From: Nonomuraea harbinensis
GTDB lineage: Bacteria; Actinomycetota; Actinomycetes; Streptosporangiales; Streptosporangiaceae
Direction: 5' to 3'
Assembly (NCBI RefSeq): GCF_019396385.1
Contig: NZ_JAHKRN010000013.1
Span: forward strand, 1-64,000
Length of the DNA stretch: 64,000 nt
The position numbers and the translations under genes were made by a program. Under the pieces are notes generated by a model. It ran no database searches. It saw only the letters and a program-made list of their open reading frames with translations, and had not been told where the DNA came from. This document shows, one piece after another, positions 38,826 to 48,388 of the stretch. Position 1 is the first letter of the stretch. Each line of letters begins with the position of its first letter.

Positions 38826-40238
38826 GTGGACCGTCGCAGCTTCCTGGCCAGGGCGGCCGTGCTGGCGGCCGGGCCGTTCGCGGGGGTCGCGTGCGCGGGC
38901 GCGCGCGGCGGCGCCGTGCCCGTCACGGGCGACGGGCCGCGCGGAGGGTACGGGCGGCTGAGACCGGTGCGCGACCTGGCCGACGGCGAGGTCCGGCTGC
39001 ACCTGCCCGAGGGGTTCCGCTACCGCTCGTTCGGCGCGGCCGGTGAGCGGTTACCCGGCGGCGGCGTGGTGCCGGGCAGCCACGACGGCATGGCCGCGTT
39101 CCGCGGCCCGCGCGACACCGCGATCCTCGTCCGCAACCACGAGGTCGGCGGCCCCGTCAGCGCGTTCGGCGACCCTGACCTCGCCTACGACAGGATGGCC
39201 GGCGGCGGCACCTTCACCCTGCGGGTCACCCGCGAAGGCGAGGTGCTCAGGAGCCGCCCGTCGCTCAGCGGCACACTGCGGAACTGCTCCGGCGGCCCCA
39301 TGCCGTGGGGCGCCTGGATCAGCTGCGAGGAGACCGTGGACGGCCCCGACGTGGCCGGCGCCGGCAACGACCGGCTGACCAGGAAGCACGGCTACGTCTT
39401 CGAGGTCCCCCTGAAGGGCGCCGCCAGCGGCCGGCCGATCAGGGCCGCGGGACGGTTCGCGCACGAGTCCGCCGCCTTCGACCCCGCCACCGGCACCCTC
39501 TATCTCACCGAGGACAACTACCACCATCCCTCGGGTTTCTACCGGTACGTCGCGCCGGAGCACCCGATGCGGGCCGGGAGGCTGCTCGACGGCGGCAAGC
39601 TGCAGATGCTCGCGGTCAAGGGCGAGCCGCGCGCCGACCTGTCCGTGGGACACCGCACCGGCGGCACGTTCGCCACCACCTGGGTGGACATCGAGGAGCC
39701 CGACCCCGCACTGCCCGCCGGGACCTCCAGGGCCCAGGCCGGGAAGGCCGTCGGCGGGCAGGGCAGGACCGCGGGCGCGGCGGTCTTCGCCAGGCTCGAA
39801 GGCGCCGTCCACCACCGGGGCACCATCTACTTCGTCTCCACACAGGGCGGCGACGCGGCCCCGGACGACGACCCGCCCGACGGCTTCGGCGACGGGCGCG
39901 GCCAGGTCTGGGCGTACGAGACGTGGAGCGGCACGCTCAGGCTCGTCTACCAGTCGCCCCGCGCCGCCGCCCTCGACCTGCCCGACAACGTGACGGTCAG
40001 CGACCGCGGCACGCTCGTGCTCTGCGAGGACGGCGACGGCGACAACTACCTGCGCGGGCTCACCAGGAACGGGGAGATCTTCGACTTCTGCCGCCTGGAG
40101 CCCATCCCGGGCGATCCCGGCGCCGAGTTCGCCGGCACCACGTTCGGGCCCGGCGGGCACACCCTGTACGTGAACGTCCAGGCGGAGCGGGGCCGCACGA
40201 TCGCCATCTGGGGTCCCTGGGCACGAGGCGCCTTCTGA
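38826..40238 (+). CDS. PhoX-like (DUF839) Tat-exported protein
   Basis: 470 aa from GTG at 38826, with GGAGG 4 nt upstream. [25 protein letters not shown] is a twin-arginine signal, and the Cys after GVA could also be lipidated. The body matches the PhoX/DUF839 family: [53 protein letters not shown] and [12 protein letters not shown] are conserved elements. PhoX enzymes are calcium- and iron-dependent alkaline phosphatases; activity here is inferred from family only. Confidence 0.88.
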   Translation: MDRRSFLARAAVLAAGPFAGVACAGARGGAVPVTGDGPRGGYGRLRPVRDLADGEVRLHLPEGFRYRSFGAAGERLPGGGVVPGSHDGMAAFRGPRDTAILVRNHEVGGPVSAFGDPDLAYDRMAGGGTFTLRVTREGEVLRSRPSLSGTLRNCSGGPMPWGAWISCEETVDGPDVAGAGNDRLTRKHGYVFEVPLKGAASGRPIRAAGRFAHESAAFDPATGTLYLTEDNYHHPSGFYRYVAPEHPMRAGRLLDGGKLQMLAVKGEPRADLSVGHRTGGTFATTWVDIEEPDPALPAGTSRAQAGKAVGGQGRTAGAAVFARLEGAVHHRGTIYFVSTQGGDAAPDDDPPDGFGDGRGQVWAYETWSGTLRLVYQSPRAAALDLPDNVTVSDRGTLVLCEDGDGDNYLRGLTRNGEIFDFCRLEPIPGDPGAEFAGTTFGPGGHTLYVNVQAERGRTIAIWGPWARGAF

Positions 40239-40278
40239 CGTCCCCGTCGAGCGGATCTTCTGGGGGTAACCTGGGGCG

Positions 40279-40629
40279 ATGATCCTCGGCATCGGGGTCG
40301 ACGTGGTCGACATCGCACGCTTCCGCGACGCTCTGGAGCGCACACCCGCGCTGCGCGAGAGGCTGTTCACCGAGGTCGAGCGGGATCTCGCGATCCAGTC
40401 GCTGGCCGCCAGGTTCGCCGCCAAGGAGGCCGTGGCCAAGGCGCTCGGCGCGCCGCGCGGGCTGAGCCACCTGGAGGCCGAGGTGCGCCGCGACCGCAGC
40501 GGCAGGCCCGAGCTGTGCGTCACCGGCGAGGCCGCCGAGGTCGCCCGCCGGCTGGGCGTCCAGCGCTGGCACGTCTCGCTGAGCCACGACGGCGGCGTCG
40601 CGATGGCTTACGTGATCGCCGAAGGATAG
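40279..40629 (+). CDS. acpS: Holo-acyl-carrier-protein synthase
   Basis: Transfers 4'-phosphopantetheine from CoA to acyl carrier protein; 116 aa. The Mg-binding motif [11 protein letters not shown] is at the N-terminus and [12 protein letters not shown] near residue 50; HVSLSHDGG is near the end. TAACCT lies 6 nt before the ATG and there is no ribosome binding site, so a leaderless transcript is possible. One base before the next gene. Confidence 0.97.
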   Translation: MILGIGVDVVDIARFRDALERTPALRERLFTEVERDLAIQSLAARFAAKEAVAKALGAPRGLSHLEAEVRRDRSGRPELCVTGEAAEVARRLGVQRWHVSLSHDGGVAMAYVIAEG

Positions 40630-40630
40630 T

Positions 40631-42127
40631 TTGGTCAGGGTGTTCACCGCCTACACCGCCGACCAGATCAGGACCGCCGAGCGCGCGCTGATGGCCACCC
40701 TGCCGCAGGGCACGCTCATGCTGCGCGCCGCGACCGGGCTGGCCGCCGTCTGCGCCGCCATGCTTCCCCGCGTGTACGGGAGCCGCGTCGTGCTGCTCGT
40801 GGGCAGCGGCGACAACGGCGGCGACGCCCTCCACGCCGGGGCGGTCCTCGCCAGGCGCGGCGCGGGGGTGACGGCGGTGCTCGCCGGCTCCCGCGTCCAC
40901 GAGGCGGGCCTGGCCGCGCTCCTGGCCGCGGGCGGGGTGTCCCGGAAGCCCGGTGGCGGGGACGACGTCCGCCGTGCCGTCGAGGGCGCAGACCTGATCG
41001 TCGACGGGCTGGTCGGGATCGGGGCGTCGGGGGCGTTGCGCGAGCCGTACGCCGGGCTGGCGGAGACGGCCGGTCACGCCGCCGCGCCGGTCGTCGCCGT
41101 GGACGTGCCCAGCGGCGTCGACGCCTCCACCGGCAGGGTCGAGGGGGGCGCGGTCCGGGCGGCGGTGACGGTGACGATGGGGGCGCTCAAGACCGGCCTG
41201 CTGGTCGACCCGGGCGCCGCACACGCGGGCCGGGTGGAGCTGATCGACATCGGGCTCGGCCCGTACCTGCCAGGCCCTGACGTCACCGCGCTCACCCGCG
41301 CGTCCGTACGGGCCACGCTGCCGCGACCGGCGGCCGCCTCCGACAAGTACCGCAGGGGAGTGGTCGGCGTCGTCGCGGGCAGCGACCAGTACACCGGCGC
41401 CGCGGTGCTCGCCGTCGGCGGCGCGCTGCACGCGGGGGCGGGCATGGTCCGCTACGCCGGGCCATCCCGGCCGGTCGGCCAGGTGCGGGCCCGCTGGCCC
41501 GAGGCGGTCGTGACCGAACTGGCCGAGCCGTCGATCGACGACGTGGGACGGGTGCAGGCGTGGGTGCTCGGGCCCGGGCTCGGCACCGGCCGATGGGCCC
41601 GCGAGCTGGTCCTCCGGGTGCTCGCCACCGACGTGCCCGTGCTGGTGGACGCCGACGGCCTGAACGTCGTGGCCCACGACGTCTCGCTGCTCCGCCGTAC
41701 CGCGCCGGTCCTGATCACCCCGCACGCGGGCGAGCTGGCGCGGCTGACCGGGGCGGCGCGCGGTGACATCGAGGCGGCGCCGCTCGCGCACGCGCGGGCG
41801 GCGGCGGCCGAGCTGGGCGTCACCGTGCTGCTCAAGGGGTCCACCACGGTCGTCGCCGAGGAGGGCGAGCCGGCCCGGGTCAACGGCACGGGCACGCCGT
41901 GGCTGGCCACCGGCGGCACCGGCGACGTGCTGTCCGGCATCGCGGGGTCGCTGCTCGCCCAGGGGCTCGGCGCGCGGGACGCGGGCTCGTGCGCCGCCTA
42001 CCTGCACGGCCTGGCCGGGAGGATCGCCGCCGACGGAGCGCCGCTCACAGCCGCCGCGGTGGCCGAGGCGCTCCCCGCCGCCATCCGGTCGCTGGACGAA
42101 GAAAGCGCGCGGAGCCTGGCGCCGTGA
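40631..42127 (+). CDS. nnr: Bifunctional NAD(P)HX epimerase/dehydratase
   Basis: Repairs hydrated NAD(P)H. 498 aa from TTG at 40631, which has GAAGGA at 4 nt; GTG at 40640 is an alternative. N-terminal YjeF_N epimerase domain (about residues 1-210, with VGSGDNGGDALHAG and DVPSGVDASTG) and C-terminal ADP-dependent dehydratase domain (about 225-498, with ITPHAGELARL and ATGGTGDVLSGI). This fusion is common in bacteria. Adjacent to acpS, as in many actinobacteria. Confidence 0.95.
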   Translation: MVRVFTAYTADQIRTAERALMATLPQGTLMLRAATGLAAVCAAMLPRVYGSRVVLLVGSGDNGGDALHAGAVLARRGAGVTAVLAGSRVHEAGLAALLAAGGVSRKPGGGDDVRRAVEGADLIVDGLVGIGASGALREPYAGLAETAGHAAAPVVAVDVPSGVDASTGRVEGGAVRAAVTVTMGALKTGLLVDPGAAHAGRVELIDIGLGPYLPGPDVTALTRASVRATLPRPAAASDKYRRGVVGVVAGSDQYTGAAVLAVGGALHAGAGMVRYAGPSRPVGQVRARWPEAVVTELAEPSIDDVGRVQAWVLGPGLGTGRWARELVLRVLATDVPVLVDADGLNVVAHDVSLLRRTAPVLITPHAGELARLTGAARGDIEAAPLAHARAAAAELGVTVLLKGSTTVVAEEGEPARVNGTGTPWLATGGTGDVLSGIAGSLLAQGLGARDAGSCAAYLHGLAGRIAADGAPLTAAAVAEALPAAIRSLDEESARSLAP

Positions 42128-42227
42128 GCGGCGAGACCGTGGGCCCTGCCGTCATCGGGGTTCTGAGCGGCGGAAATCGCGCTCGACCACGTTCAGGAGC
42201 TGCCAAACTAGAAGGATGAGCTCCCCG

Positions 42228-43358
42228 ATGGCGACGCCCGCGGAGGCGCGGGTAGACCTGACCGCGATCAGGCACAACGTGGCGCTGCTGCGCGAGCGGG
42301 CGTCCGGCGCCGAGCTGATGACCGCCGTCAAGGCCGACGCCTACGGGCACGGGCTGGTGCCCGCCTCCGAGGCCATGCTGGAGGCCGGCGCGGGCCGGCT
42401 CGGCACCGCGTTCGTCCAGGAGGCGCTCGACCTGCGCGCCGCCGGCGTCACCGCGCCGATCCTGGCCTGGCTCATCACGCCCGGCGAGCCGATAGGCGAG
42501 GCGATCGGGGCCGACGTCGAGGTGTCGGCCTCCGACGAGCGGCTGCTCGGCGAGATCGCCGCCGCCGCCCGCGCCACCGGTGTCACCGCCCGCGTCCACC
42601 TGGAGGCCGACACCGGCATGAGCAGGGGCGGCGCGCCGCTCGCCGCCTGGCCCGGCCTGCTGCGCAAGGCGCTGGAGCTGCAGGCGGAGGGCGCCGTCGA
42701 GGTCGTCGGCATCTGGTCACACTTCGCCTGCGCCGACATCCCCGGCCATCCAGCCGTCGAATCCCAGACCGACGCCTTCGAGACCGCGCTCAAACTGGCC
42801 GAGCAGGCGGGCGTGGCCGGCTCCCACGTGATCAGGCACCTCGCCAACTCGGCCGCCGTGATGACCCTGCCCAGGACGCACTTCGACATGGTGCGCGCCG
42901 GCATCGCCGTCTACGGTCTGAGCCCCGTCCCCGAGCTGGGCGACTTCGGGCTGCGCCAGGCCATGACGCTCGTCGCGCGCCTCGCCATGGTCAAACGGGT
43001 GGCGGAGGGCTCGGGGGTGTCCTACGGGCACCTCTACGTGACCGGCCGCGAGACCACGCTCGGCCTGGTCCCGCTCGGCTACGCCGACGGGATCCTGCGC
43101 CACGCGACCGACCGCGCGGAGGTGCTGGCCGGCGGCAGGCGAAGGCGGGTGGCCGGCCGAGTGTGCATGGACCAGTTCATGATCGATGTGGGTGACGACC
43201 CGTTGCGGGCAGGCGACGAGGTCGTCCTGTTCGGACCGGGAGACCAGGGCGAGCCGACCGCTCAGGAGTGGGCGGATACCCTCGGCACGATCACGCATGA
43301 GATCGTGACGAGGATCGGGGCGCGCGTGCCGAGGGTCTACGAGGGACAGAGGACATGA
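42228..43358 (+). CDS. alr: Alanine racemase
   Basis: Makes D-alanine for peptidoglycan; 376 aa. ATG at 42228 is preferred over the ATG at 42216 because GAAGGATGAG then serves as ribosome binding site with 7-nt spacing. The PLP-lysine motif is AVKADAYGHG near residue 36, and the catalytic Tyr is in the GVSYGHLY region. The C-terminal beta domain has the conserved RVAGRVCMDQFMIDVG. Its stop overlaps the next gene's start (ATGA). Confidence 0.97.
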   Translation: MATPAEARVDLTAIRHNVALLRERASGAELMTAVKADAYGHGLVPASEAMLEAGAGRLGTAFVQEALDLRAAGVTAPILAWLITPGEPIGEAIGADVEVSASDERLLGEIAAAARATGVTARVHLEADTGMSRGGAPLAAWPGLLRKALELQAEGAVEVVGIWSHFACADIPGHPAVESQTDAFETALKLAEQAGVAGSHVIRHLANSAAVMTLPRTHFDMVRAGIAVYGLSPVPELGDFGLRQAMTLVARLAMVKRVAEGSGVSYGHLYVTGRETTLGLVPLGYADGILRHATDRAEVLAGGRRRRVAGRVCMDQFMIDVGDDPLRAGDEVVLFGPGDQGEPTAQEWADTLGTITHEIVTRIGARVPRVYEGQRT

Positions 43359-44443
43359 CGACGACAACACGCCGCAGGTTCGGGATCGCCGGCGCGCTCG
43401 TCGGCGCGGCGTCCGCGGGCATCGCGGCCGCGGCCATGGCCAAGCGCTACGCGGTCGGCCGCATCCGCCTCCGCCCCGACCTGGAGGCCAGCGAGCCCTT
43501 CGGCGAGCTGGGCGGCAGCTCCCACACGCTCATCACCTCCGACGGCGTGGCCCTGCACGTCGAGGTCGACGGGCCGAAGGAGCGAAGGCCCCAGGAGGAA
43601 GGCGGCGACGACGGACACGACGCGCCGCTGACCGTCGTGCTGTGCCATGGCTACTGTCTCAGTCTCGAATCGTGGCACTACCAGCGCAGGGACCTGCGCG
43701 AGCACCACCGCGTCGTGGTGTGGGACCAGCGCTCGCACGGCCGCTCCCAGCGCGCCGTCTCCGGCGACACCTCGATCGACCGGCTCGGCGACGACCTTGC
43801 CGAGGTGCTCGACCAGTTCGTGCCGGGGCCGTGCGTGCTCGTCGGCCACTCCATGGGCGGCATGACGATCATGGCGCTGGCCGACCGCCACCCGGAGCTG
43901 TTCGGCGACCGGGTGCGCGGCGTCGCCCTCATCGCCACCTCCGCGGGCAAGCTGGCCGAGCTGACGCTCGGGCTGCCCGCTCTGGTGTCCAAGGCCGTCC
44001 ACAAGGTCGCCCCGACCACGGTGTCGATGCTCGGACGCCGGGGCTCCCTCGTCGACCGCACCCGCCACGCGGGCAGCGACATCGCCTTCCTGCTGACCCG
44101 CTACATGGCCTTCGGCGACTCCAAGAACGTCAGCCCCACCCTCGTCGACTTCGCCGAGTCCATGATCAGGGCGACCCCGACCGAGGTGGTCGCCGACTTC
44201 TATCCCGCGCTGATGAACCACGACAAGCTGTCCGCGCTGCACGTGCTCGACCCGGTGCCGACCGCGATCATGGTCGGTGACCAGGACTGGCTGACTCCCC
44301 CCGACCACAGCCGCGCCATGGCCGAGGCGCTGCCCAAGGCCCAGTTCATCGAGGTGCCCGACACCTCGCACCTGATCCAGCTCGAACGTCCCGGCGCCGT
44401 CACCGACGCGCTCCGCGACCTGATCAAGAGGGTGGGCGTGTGA
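43355..44443 (+). CDS. Alpha/beta hydrolase, membrane-anchored or exported
   Basis: 362 aa. The N-terminus TRRRFGIAGALVGAASAGIAAAAMA looks like a signal or anchor with a weak twin-arginine character. The hydrolase core has the HG oxyanion motif (LCHGYCLS), nucleophile GHSMGG (Ser166), acid GDQDW and base His in DTSHLIQ. The substrate is unknown. A hydrolase of this type lies between alr and tsaE in many actinobacteria. Coupled to alr (ATGA) and to tsaE (GTGA). Confidence 0.9.
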   Translation: MTTTTRRRFGIAGALVGAASAGIAAAAMAKRYAVGRIRLRPDLEASEPFGELGGSSHTLITSDGVALHVEVDGPKERRPQEEGGDDGHDAPLTVVLCHGYCLSLESWHYQRRDLREHHRVVVWDQRSHGRSQRAVSGDTSIDRLGDDLAEVLDQFVPGPCVLVGHSMGGMTIMALADRHPELFGDRVRGVALIATSAGKLAELTLGLPALVSKAVHKVAPTTVSMLGRRGSLVDRTRHAGSDIAFLLTRYMAFGDSKNVSPTLVDFAESMIRATPTEVVADFYPALMNHDKLSALHVLDPVPTAIMVGDQDWLTPPDHSRAMAEALPKAQFIEVPDTSHLIQLERPGAVTDALRDLIKRVGV

Positions 44444-44898
44444 GGCTGCGCACCGCCGAGGAGACGCGCGCGTACGGCACGCGCCTGGCATCCCTGCTGC
44501 GCCCCGGCGACCTGCTGGTCCTGTCGGGCCCGCTCGGCGCCGGCAAGACCACGCTCGTGCAGGGCATCGCCGAAGGGCTCAAGGTCCGCGGGCCGATCAC
44601 CTCGCCCACCTTCGTCATCGCCCGGGTGCACCCGTCGCTGTGCGGCGGCCCCGCGCTGGTCCACGCCGACGCCTACCGGCTCGGCGGCGACCTGGAGGTG
44701 GACGACCTCGACCTCGACGCCTCGCTGGAGGAGTCGGTGACGGTCGTCGAGTGGGGCGAGGGCCTGGTCGAAGGGCTCGCCGAAGACCGCCTGGAGATCC
44801 ACATCGACCGCGAGTCGGGCGACGACGCCCGCACCGTGACCCTGCGCGGCGTCGGCCCGCGCTGGGCCGACACGCCGACTGACGCCGCACAAGAGTAA
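44440..44898 (+). CDS. tsaE: tRNA t6A ATPase TsaE
   Basis: ATPase of the TsaBDE complex that makes threonylcarbamoyl-adenosine at tRNA position 37; 152 aa. GTG overlapping the hydrolase stop. P-loop SGPLGAGKTT at residues 29-38, ITSPTFVIARVH and LVHADAYRLGG are typical. Its usual neighbours tsaB-rimI-tsaD lie 2.4 kb downstream, separated by three unrelated genes. Confidence 0.97.
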   Translation: MRLRTAEETRAYGTRLASLLRPGDLLVLSGPLGAGKTTLVQGIAEGLKVRGPITSPTFVIARVHPSLCGGPALVHADAYRLGGDLEVDDLDLDASLEESVTVVEWGEGLVEGLAEDRLEIHIDRESGDDARTVTLRGVGPRWADTPTDAAQE

Positions 44899-45062
44899 AA
44901 CCCGCACCAACTCCGGGTCATGCTGACACCCTTGACGTACCTTCGCCATGACGAGAAACATGATCATTGGTAAGGGTTGGCCCAGAAAATCTGGGTATCA
45001 GGAGGGCGGTATCCACGAAACCGGTGGATGCTAGGAAAAGAGCGGCGGAGTGGGGTGCGGCG

Positions 45063-45752
45063 GTGCTCAGGGTCAGGCGAGTCGCTTATGCGGGGGCCAT
45101 CCTCATGATCGGCCTCATGGGCTGCGCGGCGGAGGCGCAGACACCGGCGGAGAGCTCCACGCCGACCGGCAGCCCGACAGGCACGGGCCAGCCGACCGCC
45201 ACCACCACCGCAACCACGACGGCCACCACGACGGCCACGGCGACCGCCACTCCGGCGGTCTCCTCCATCTCGGTCCAGCTCAACCCCGACCGCGTCACCG
45301 CGGGCGAGAGCTCCACCGTGTGGATCCTGGCCAACTGCCCGGCGCCGCAGGGCGGGCCCGCCCACACCGGCACCGCCACGTCCAGGGCGTTCGTCAGCGG
45401 GGTCACGCTCAACCCGACCACCTCGGGCGGCACGCCCAGCCCGACCGGCAACGCCGGGGGCGACTGGGTGCGCGGTCAGGCGCAGATCTCCGGTACGGTC
45501 CGGCGCGGCTCGTACCGCGTGGACGTCAAGTGCGACGGCACCAACCACTCGGGCCGCGCCACCCTGCGCGTGGCCCGCGCGGAACCGCTGCCCAGCGACG
45601 TGCCCACCAGGGCGCCCAGGGCGGGCGGCGGCGGCACGTTCGGCAAGGAAGTCGACGAGGGCACGTCGATCCCGCTCGGCGGCGTCGGCGCGGCCATCGG
45701 GCTGGCGCTCGCCGTCGGCGTCGGCGTGGCGGTCAAGCGCCGCCGGTCCTAG
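45063..45752 (+). CDS. Putative lipoprotein / sortase-linked surface protein
   Basis: 229 aa from GTG at 45063, preceded by GGAGTGGGG. The signal is VRRVAYAGAILMIGLMGC, with a lipobox-like LMGC (Cys21). A Thr/Ala/Pro-rich stretch and a beta-rich region with two cysteines (ANCPAP, VKCDG) follow. The C-terminus has a Gly-rich linker, one hydrophobic helix and KRRRS, which resembles a sorting signal, but no LPXTG-type motif precedes it. The sortase gene starts 2 nt after its stop, so it is a likely substrate or partner. Function otherwise unknown. Confidence 0.7.
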   Translation: MLRVRRVAYAGAILMIGLMGCAAEAQTPAESSTPTGSPTGTGQPTATTTATTTATTTATATATPAVSSISVQLNPDRVTAGESSTVWILANCPAPQGGPAHTGTATSRAFVSGVTLNPTTSGGTPSPTGNAGGDWVRGQAQISGTVRRGSYRVDVKCDGTNHSGRATLRVARAEPLPSDVPTRAPRAGGGGTFGKEVDEGTSIPLGGVGAAIGLALAVGVGVAVKRRRS

Positions 45753-45754
45753 TC

Positions 45755-46288
45755 ATGGCGAGTTCCGGACGGGTGGTGCTCGCGGGCGCCGTCACGGGCC
45801 TGGTGCTGGTCGCCTTCGGTCAGAGCATGCAGCAGCCCGAGCAGGCCGCGGCCGCGGTCGTGCCCGAGACCATCGGCATCCCGTCGATCGACGTCGAGGC
45901 GCCGCTGATGAAGCTCGGCGTGAAGAACGGCGAGGTCGAGCTGCCGCCCTACGAGAAGCCCGAGATGGCGGGCTGGTACACCGGCAGCGTGGTGCCCGGC
46001 GAGAAGGGCGCCTCGGTGATCATCGGCCACGTCGACACCAAGACCGCGCCCGCCGTGTTCTACAAGCTCCGCCACCTGCGCAAGGGCTCGAAGGTACGGG
46101 TCGAGCGGAGCGACGGCAAGACCGTCACGTACAAGGTCGACGCCGTCGAGCAGGTGCACAAGGACGAGTTCCCGCTCAGGAAGGTGTACGTCGAGGACGG
46201 GCTCAAGCTCGTGACCTGCGGCGGAAGGTTCGACGCGGCCCAGGGCGAGTACGTCGACAACATCATCGTGTACGCGTCGCGCGCCTAA
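45755..46288 (+). CDS. Class F-like sortase
   Basis: 177 aa. N-terminal membrane anchor (VVLAGAVTGLVLVAF), then a sortase domain with the catalytic His in VIIGHVDT (His92) and Cys in LVTCGGRFD (Cys155), and the end pattern GEYVDNIIVYA found in the class F group. Sortases join surface proteins to peptidoglycan; the natural recognition motif is not evident in the neighbour. Two nt after the putative partner gene. Confidence 0.87.
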   Translation: MASSGRVVLAGAVTGLVLVAFGQSMQQPEQAAAAVVPETIGIPSIDVEAPLMKLGVKNGEVELPPYEKPEMAGWYTGSVVPGEKGASVIIGHVDTKTAPAVFYKLRHLRKGSKVRVERSDGKTVTYKVDAVEQVHKDEFPLRKVYVEDGLKLVTCGGRFDAAQGEYVDNIIVYASRA

Positions 46289-46319
46289 AACCGGTTGCCC
46301 CGCACCCGATCATGGATGC

Positions 46320-47249
46320 ATGAGCACTCGGACGAACCCGCCGGCGACCGGCGTGCGCGTACCCTGGCAGGACGTCCACGCCGGCGTGCGCGCCGCCGTG
46401 GAGGAGTTCCTCGGCGGCCGGGTGGCCGAGGCGGTCACCCAGGACGGCGGCTTCTCCCCGGCCGCGGCGGTGCGGCTGCGCACCGACGGGGGCCGCCGGG
46501 CCTTCGTCAAGACCGTGAGCCCGGAGCAGAACCCCGACTCCGTCCTCATCTACCGGGCGGAGGCCGCGATCTCCGCCGCGCTGCCCGCCGCCGTGCCCGC
46601 TCCCCGGCTGCTCACCTCGTTCGAGCTCGACGGCTGGGTGACGCTCGTGTTCGAGGACATCGAGGGGCGCCATCCGGTGACGCCGTGGCGCCGCGACGAG
46701 CTGGACCTGGTGCTGGCCGCCGTGCGCCGGATGGGCGCCGAGCTGACGCCGTCGCCGATCGACGCGCCGCCCATCGCGGAGCGGTTCGGTGACGCGTTCC
46801 GCGGCTGGCGCAGGCTGCTGGGCGAGGACACCGCCGGGCTCGACCCGTGGGCGCTGCGCCATCTCGCCGCGCTGGCCGAGCTGGAGTCCGGCTGGGCCGT
46901 GGGGGCCGCGGGCGACACGCTGCTCCACTCCGACCTGCGCGCCGACAACCTGCTGGTGGCCGGTGACCGGGTGTACGTCGTCGACTGGCCGTGGGCGTGC
47001 ACGGGAGCCGCCTGGTTCGACCTCATGGCCATGCTGCCGTCGGTGGCCATGCAGGGCGGGCCGGCGCCGCAGGAGCTGCTGCCCGACCCGGCCCCGGCCA
47101 TCACCGCCGCGCTGGCCGGGCTGACCGGCTTCTTCCTGCGGCAGAGCCGTCTGCCGGCCCCGCCGGGGCTGCCCACCCTGCGCGCCTTCCAGCACGCGCA
47201 GGGCGTCGAGGCGCTGGAGTGGCTGCGCCACCGCACGGGCTGGGCCTGA
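46320..47249 (+). CDS. APH-fold phosphotransferase family protein
   Basis: 309 aa. Kinase-like features: Lys64 in AFVKTVSPEQ, Glu81 in YRAEAAI, catalytic loop LLHSDLRADNLL (203-212) and metal-binding Asp in VVDWPWA (222). This family includes aminoglycoside and macrolide kinases and many housekeeping kinases, so a resistance role is not claimed. It lies between the sortase and tsaB on the same strand. Confidence 0.88.
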   Translation: MSTRTNPPATGVRVPWQDVHAGVRAAVEEFLGGRVAEAVTQDGGFSPAAAVRLRTDGGRRAFVKTVSPEQNPDSVLIYRAEAAISAALPAAVPAPRLLTSFELDGWVTLVFEDIEGRHPVTPWRRDELDLVLAAVRRMGAELTPSPIDAPPIAERFGDAFRGWRRLLGEDTAGLDPWALRHLAALAELESGWAVGAAGDTLLHSDLRADNLLVAGDRVYVVDWPWACTGAAWFDLMAMLPSVAMQGGPAPQELLPDPAPAITAALAGLTGFFLRQSRLPAPPGLPTLRAFQHAQGVEALEWLRHRTGWA

Positions 47250-47300
47250 GGAGCGCGTACGGGCGCGGTGGGGTGTGAGCCGCGGGTAGGCTAAACAGTC

Positions 47301-47945
47301 GTGCTGGTCCTGGCCTTTGACACCGCGACGCCCGCCGTCACCGCCGCTGTCCACGACGGCGAGCGGGTGCTCGCCGAATCCACGACGATCGACGCGCGCC
47401 GCCACGGCGAGCTGCTGGCGCCGGCCGTCGAGCGGGTGCTCGCCGAGGCGGGCGTGCCGCTGCGCGAGGTGACGGCCGTCGTCGCGGGCTGCGGCCCCGG
47501 CCCCTACACCGGTCTGCGCGTCGGGCTGATGACCGCGCAGGCGCTGGCGGCCACGCTCGGCGTGCCCGCCCACGGCATCTGCACCCTCGACGCGCTGGCG
47601 TACGGCAGCGGCCTCGACGAGCCGTTCCTGGTGGCGACCGACGCGCGGCGCAAGGAGGTCTTCTGGGCCCGCTACGCCGACCGGCGCACCAGGCTCGACG
47701 GCCCCTCCGTCGACAAGCCCGCCGAGGTGCCCGTCGAGGGCCTGCCGGTGGTCGGCGCCGGAGCAGGTCTCTACCCCGGCGTGCTCGGCCCGGCCCGCGA
47801 GCCCGCCTACCCGCACGCCGGGTTCCTGGCCGCGCTGGCGGCCGAGCGCATCGCGGCGGGCGTGCCGCTCGACGAGGCCCGCCCGATCTACCTGCGCCGC
47901 CCCGACGCGGCCGTGCCGGGAGCGCCCAAGCGGGTGACGGCGTGA
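47301..47945 (+). CDS. tsaB: t6A synthesis protein TsaB
   Basis: Scaffold partner of TsaD, 214 aa. It begins MLVLAFDTATPAVTAAVHDG and includes CGPGPYTGLRVGLMTAQALA. GTG start with no ribosome binding site; TAGGCT at 47287-47292 ends 8 nt before it, so transcription may start at the GTG (leaderless). Its stop overlaps rimI (GTGA). Confidence 0.96.
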   Translation: MLVLAFDTATPAVTAAVHDGERVLAESTTIDARRHGELLAPAVERVLAEAGVPLREVTAVVAGCGPGPYTGLRVGLMTAQALAATLGVPAHGICTLDALAYGSGLDEPFLVATDARRKEVFWARYADRRTRLDGPSVDKPAEVPVEGLPVVGAGAGLYPGVLGPAREPAYPHAGFLAALAAERIAAGVPLDEARPIYLRRPDAAVPGAPKRVTA

Positions 47946-48388
47946 GACTGCGCCAGATGACCGAGGGCGACCTGCCGGAGGTCATGGCGATCGAGCGCGC
48001 CACGTTCCCGCTCGACGCGTGGAGCGAGGGCATGATGCGCGGCGAGCTGGCCGACCAGCCGCGCACCAGACACTACGTGGTGGCCGTGGTCGATGACGTG
48101 ATCATCGGCTACGCCGGGGTCGCGGTCGCCGCCGACCAGGCCGACGTGCAGACGATCGCGGTGCTGCCGGCCCACCGCGGCACCGGCGTCGGCGCCGCCA
48201 TGCTCACCGAGCTGCTGGCCGAGGCGCGCCGGCGCGGGGCTCGCGAGATCTTCCTGGAGGTGCGGGAGGACAACCCGGTGGCGCGCGGCCTCTACGAGCG
48301 ATTCGGGTTCGAGAGCATCGGCACCCGCCGCCGCTACTACGACGACGGCACCGACGCGATCATGATGAGAGGGAAGCAGGATGGCTGA
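47942..48388 (+). CDS. rimI: N-alpha-acetyltransferase RimI
   Basis: GNAT-fold acetyltransferase, 148 aa, of the ribosomal-protein S18 N-acetylase type. The acetyl-CoA loop is [14 protein letters not shown], and [16 protein letters not shown] near the end is typical. GTG start overlaps tsaB, and its end overlaps tsaD by 8 nt. Confidence 0.95.
   Translation: MRLRQMTEGDLPEVMAIERATFPLDAWSEGMMRGELADQPRTRHYVVAVVDDVIIGYAGVAVAADQADVQTIAVLPAHRGTGVGAAMLTELLAEARRRGAREIFLEVREDNPVARGLYERFGFESIGTRRRYYDDGTDAIMMRGKQDG

Noticed and set aside
46320..47249. Aminoglycoside resistance gene
   Set aside because: The APH fold alone does not indicate resistance; motifs are generic and no resistance context is present.
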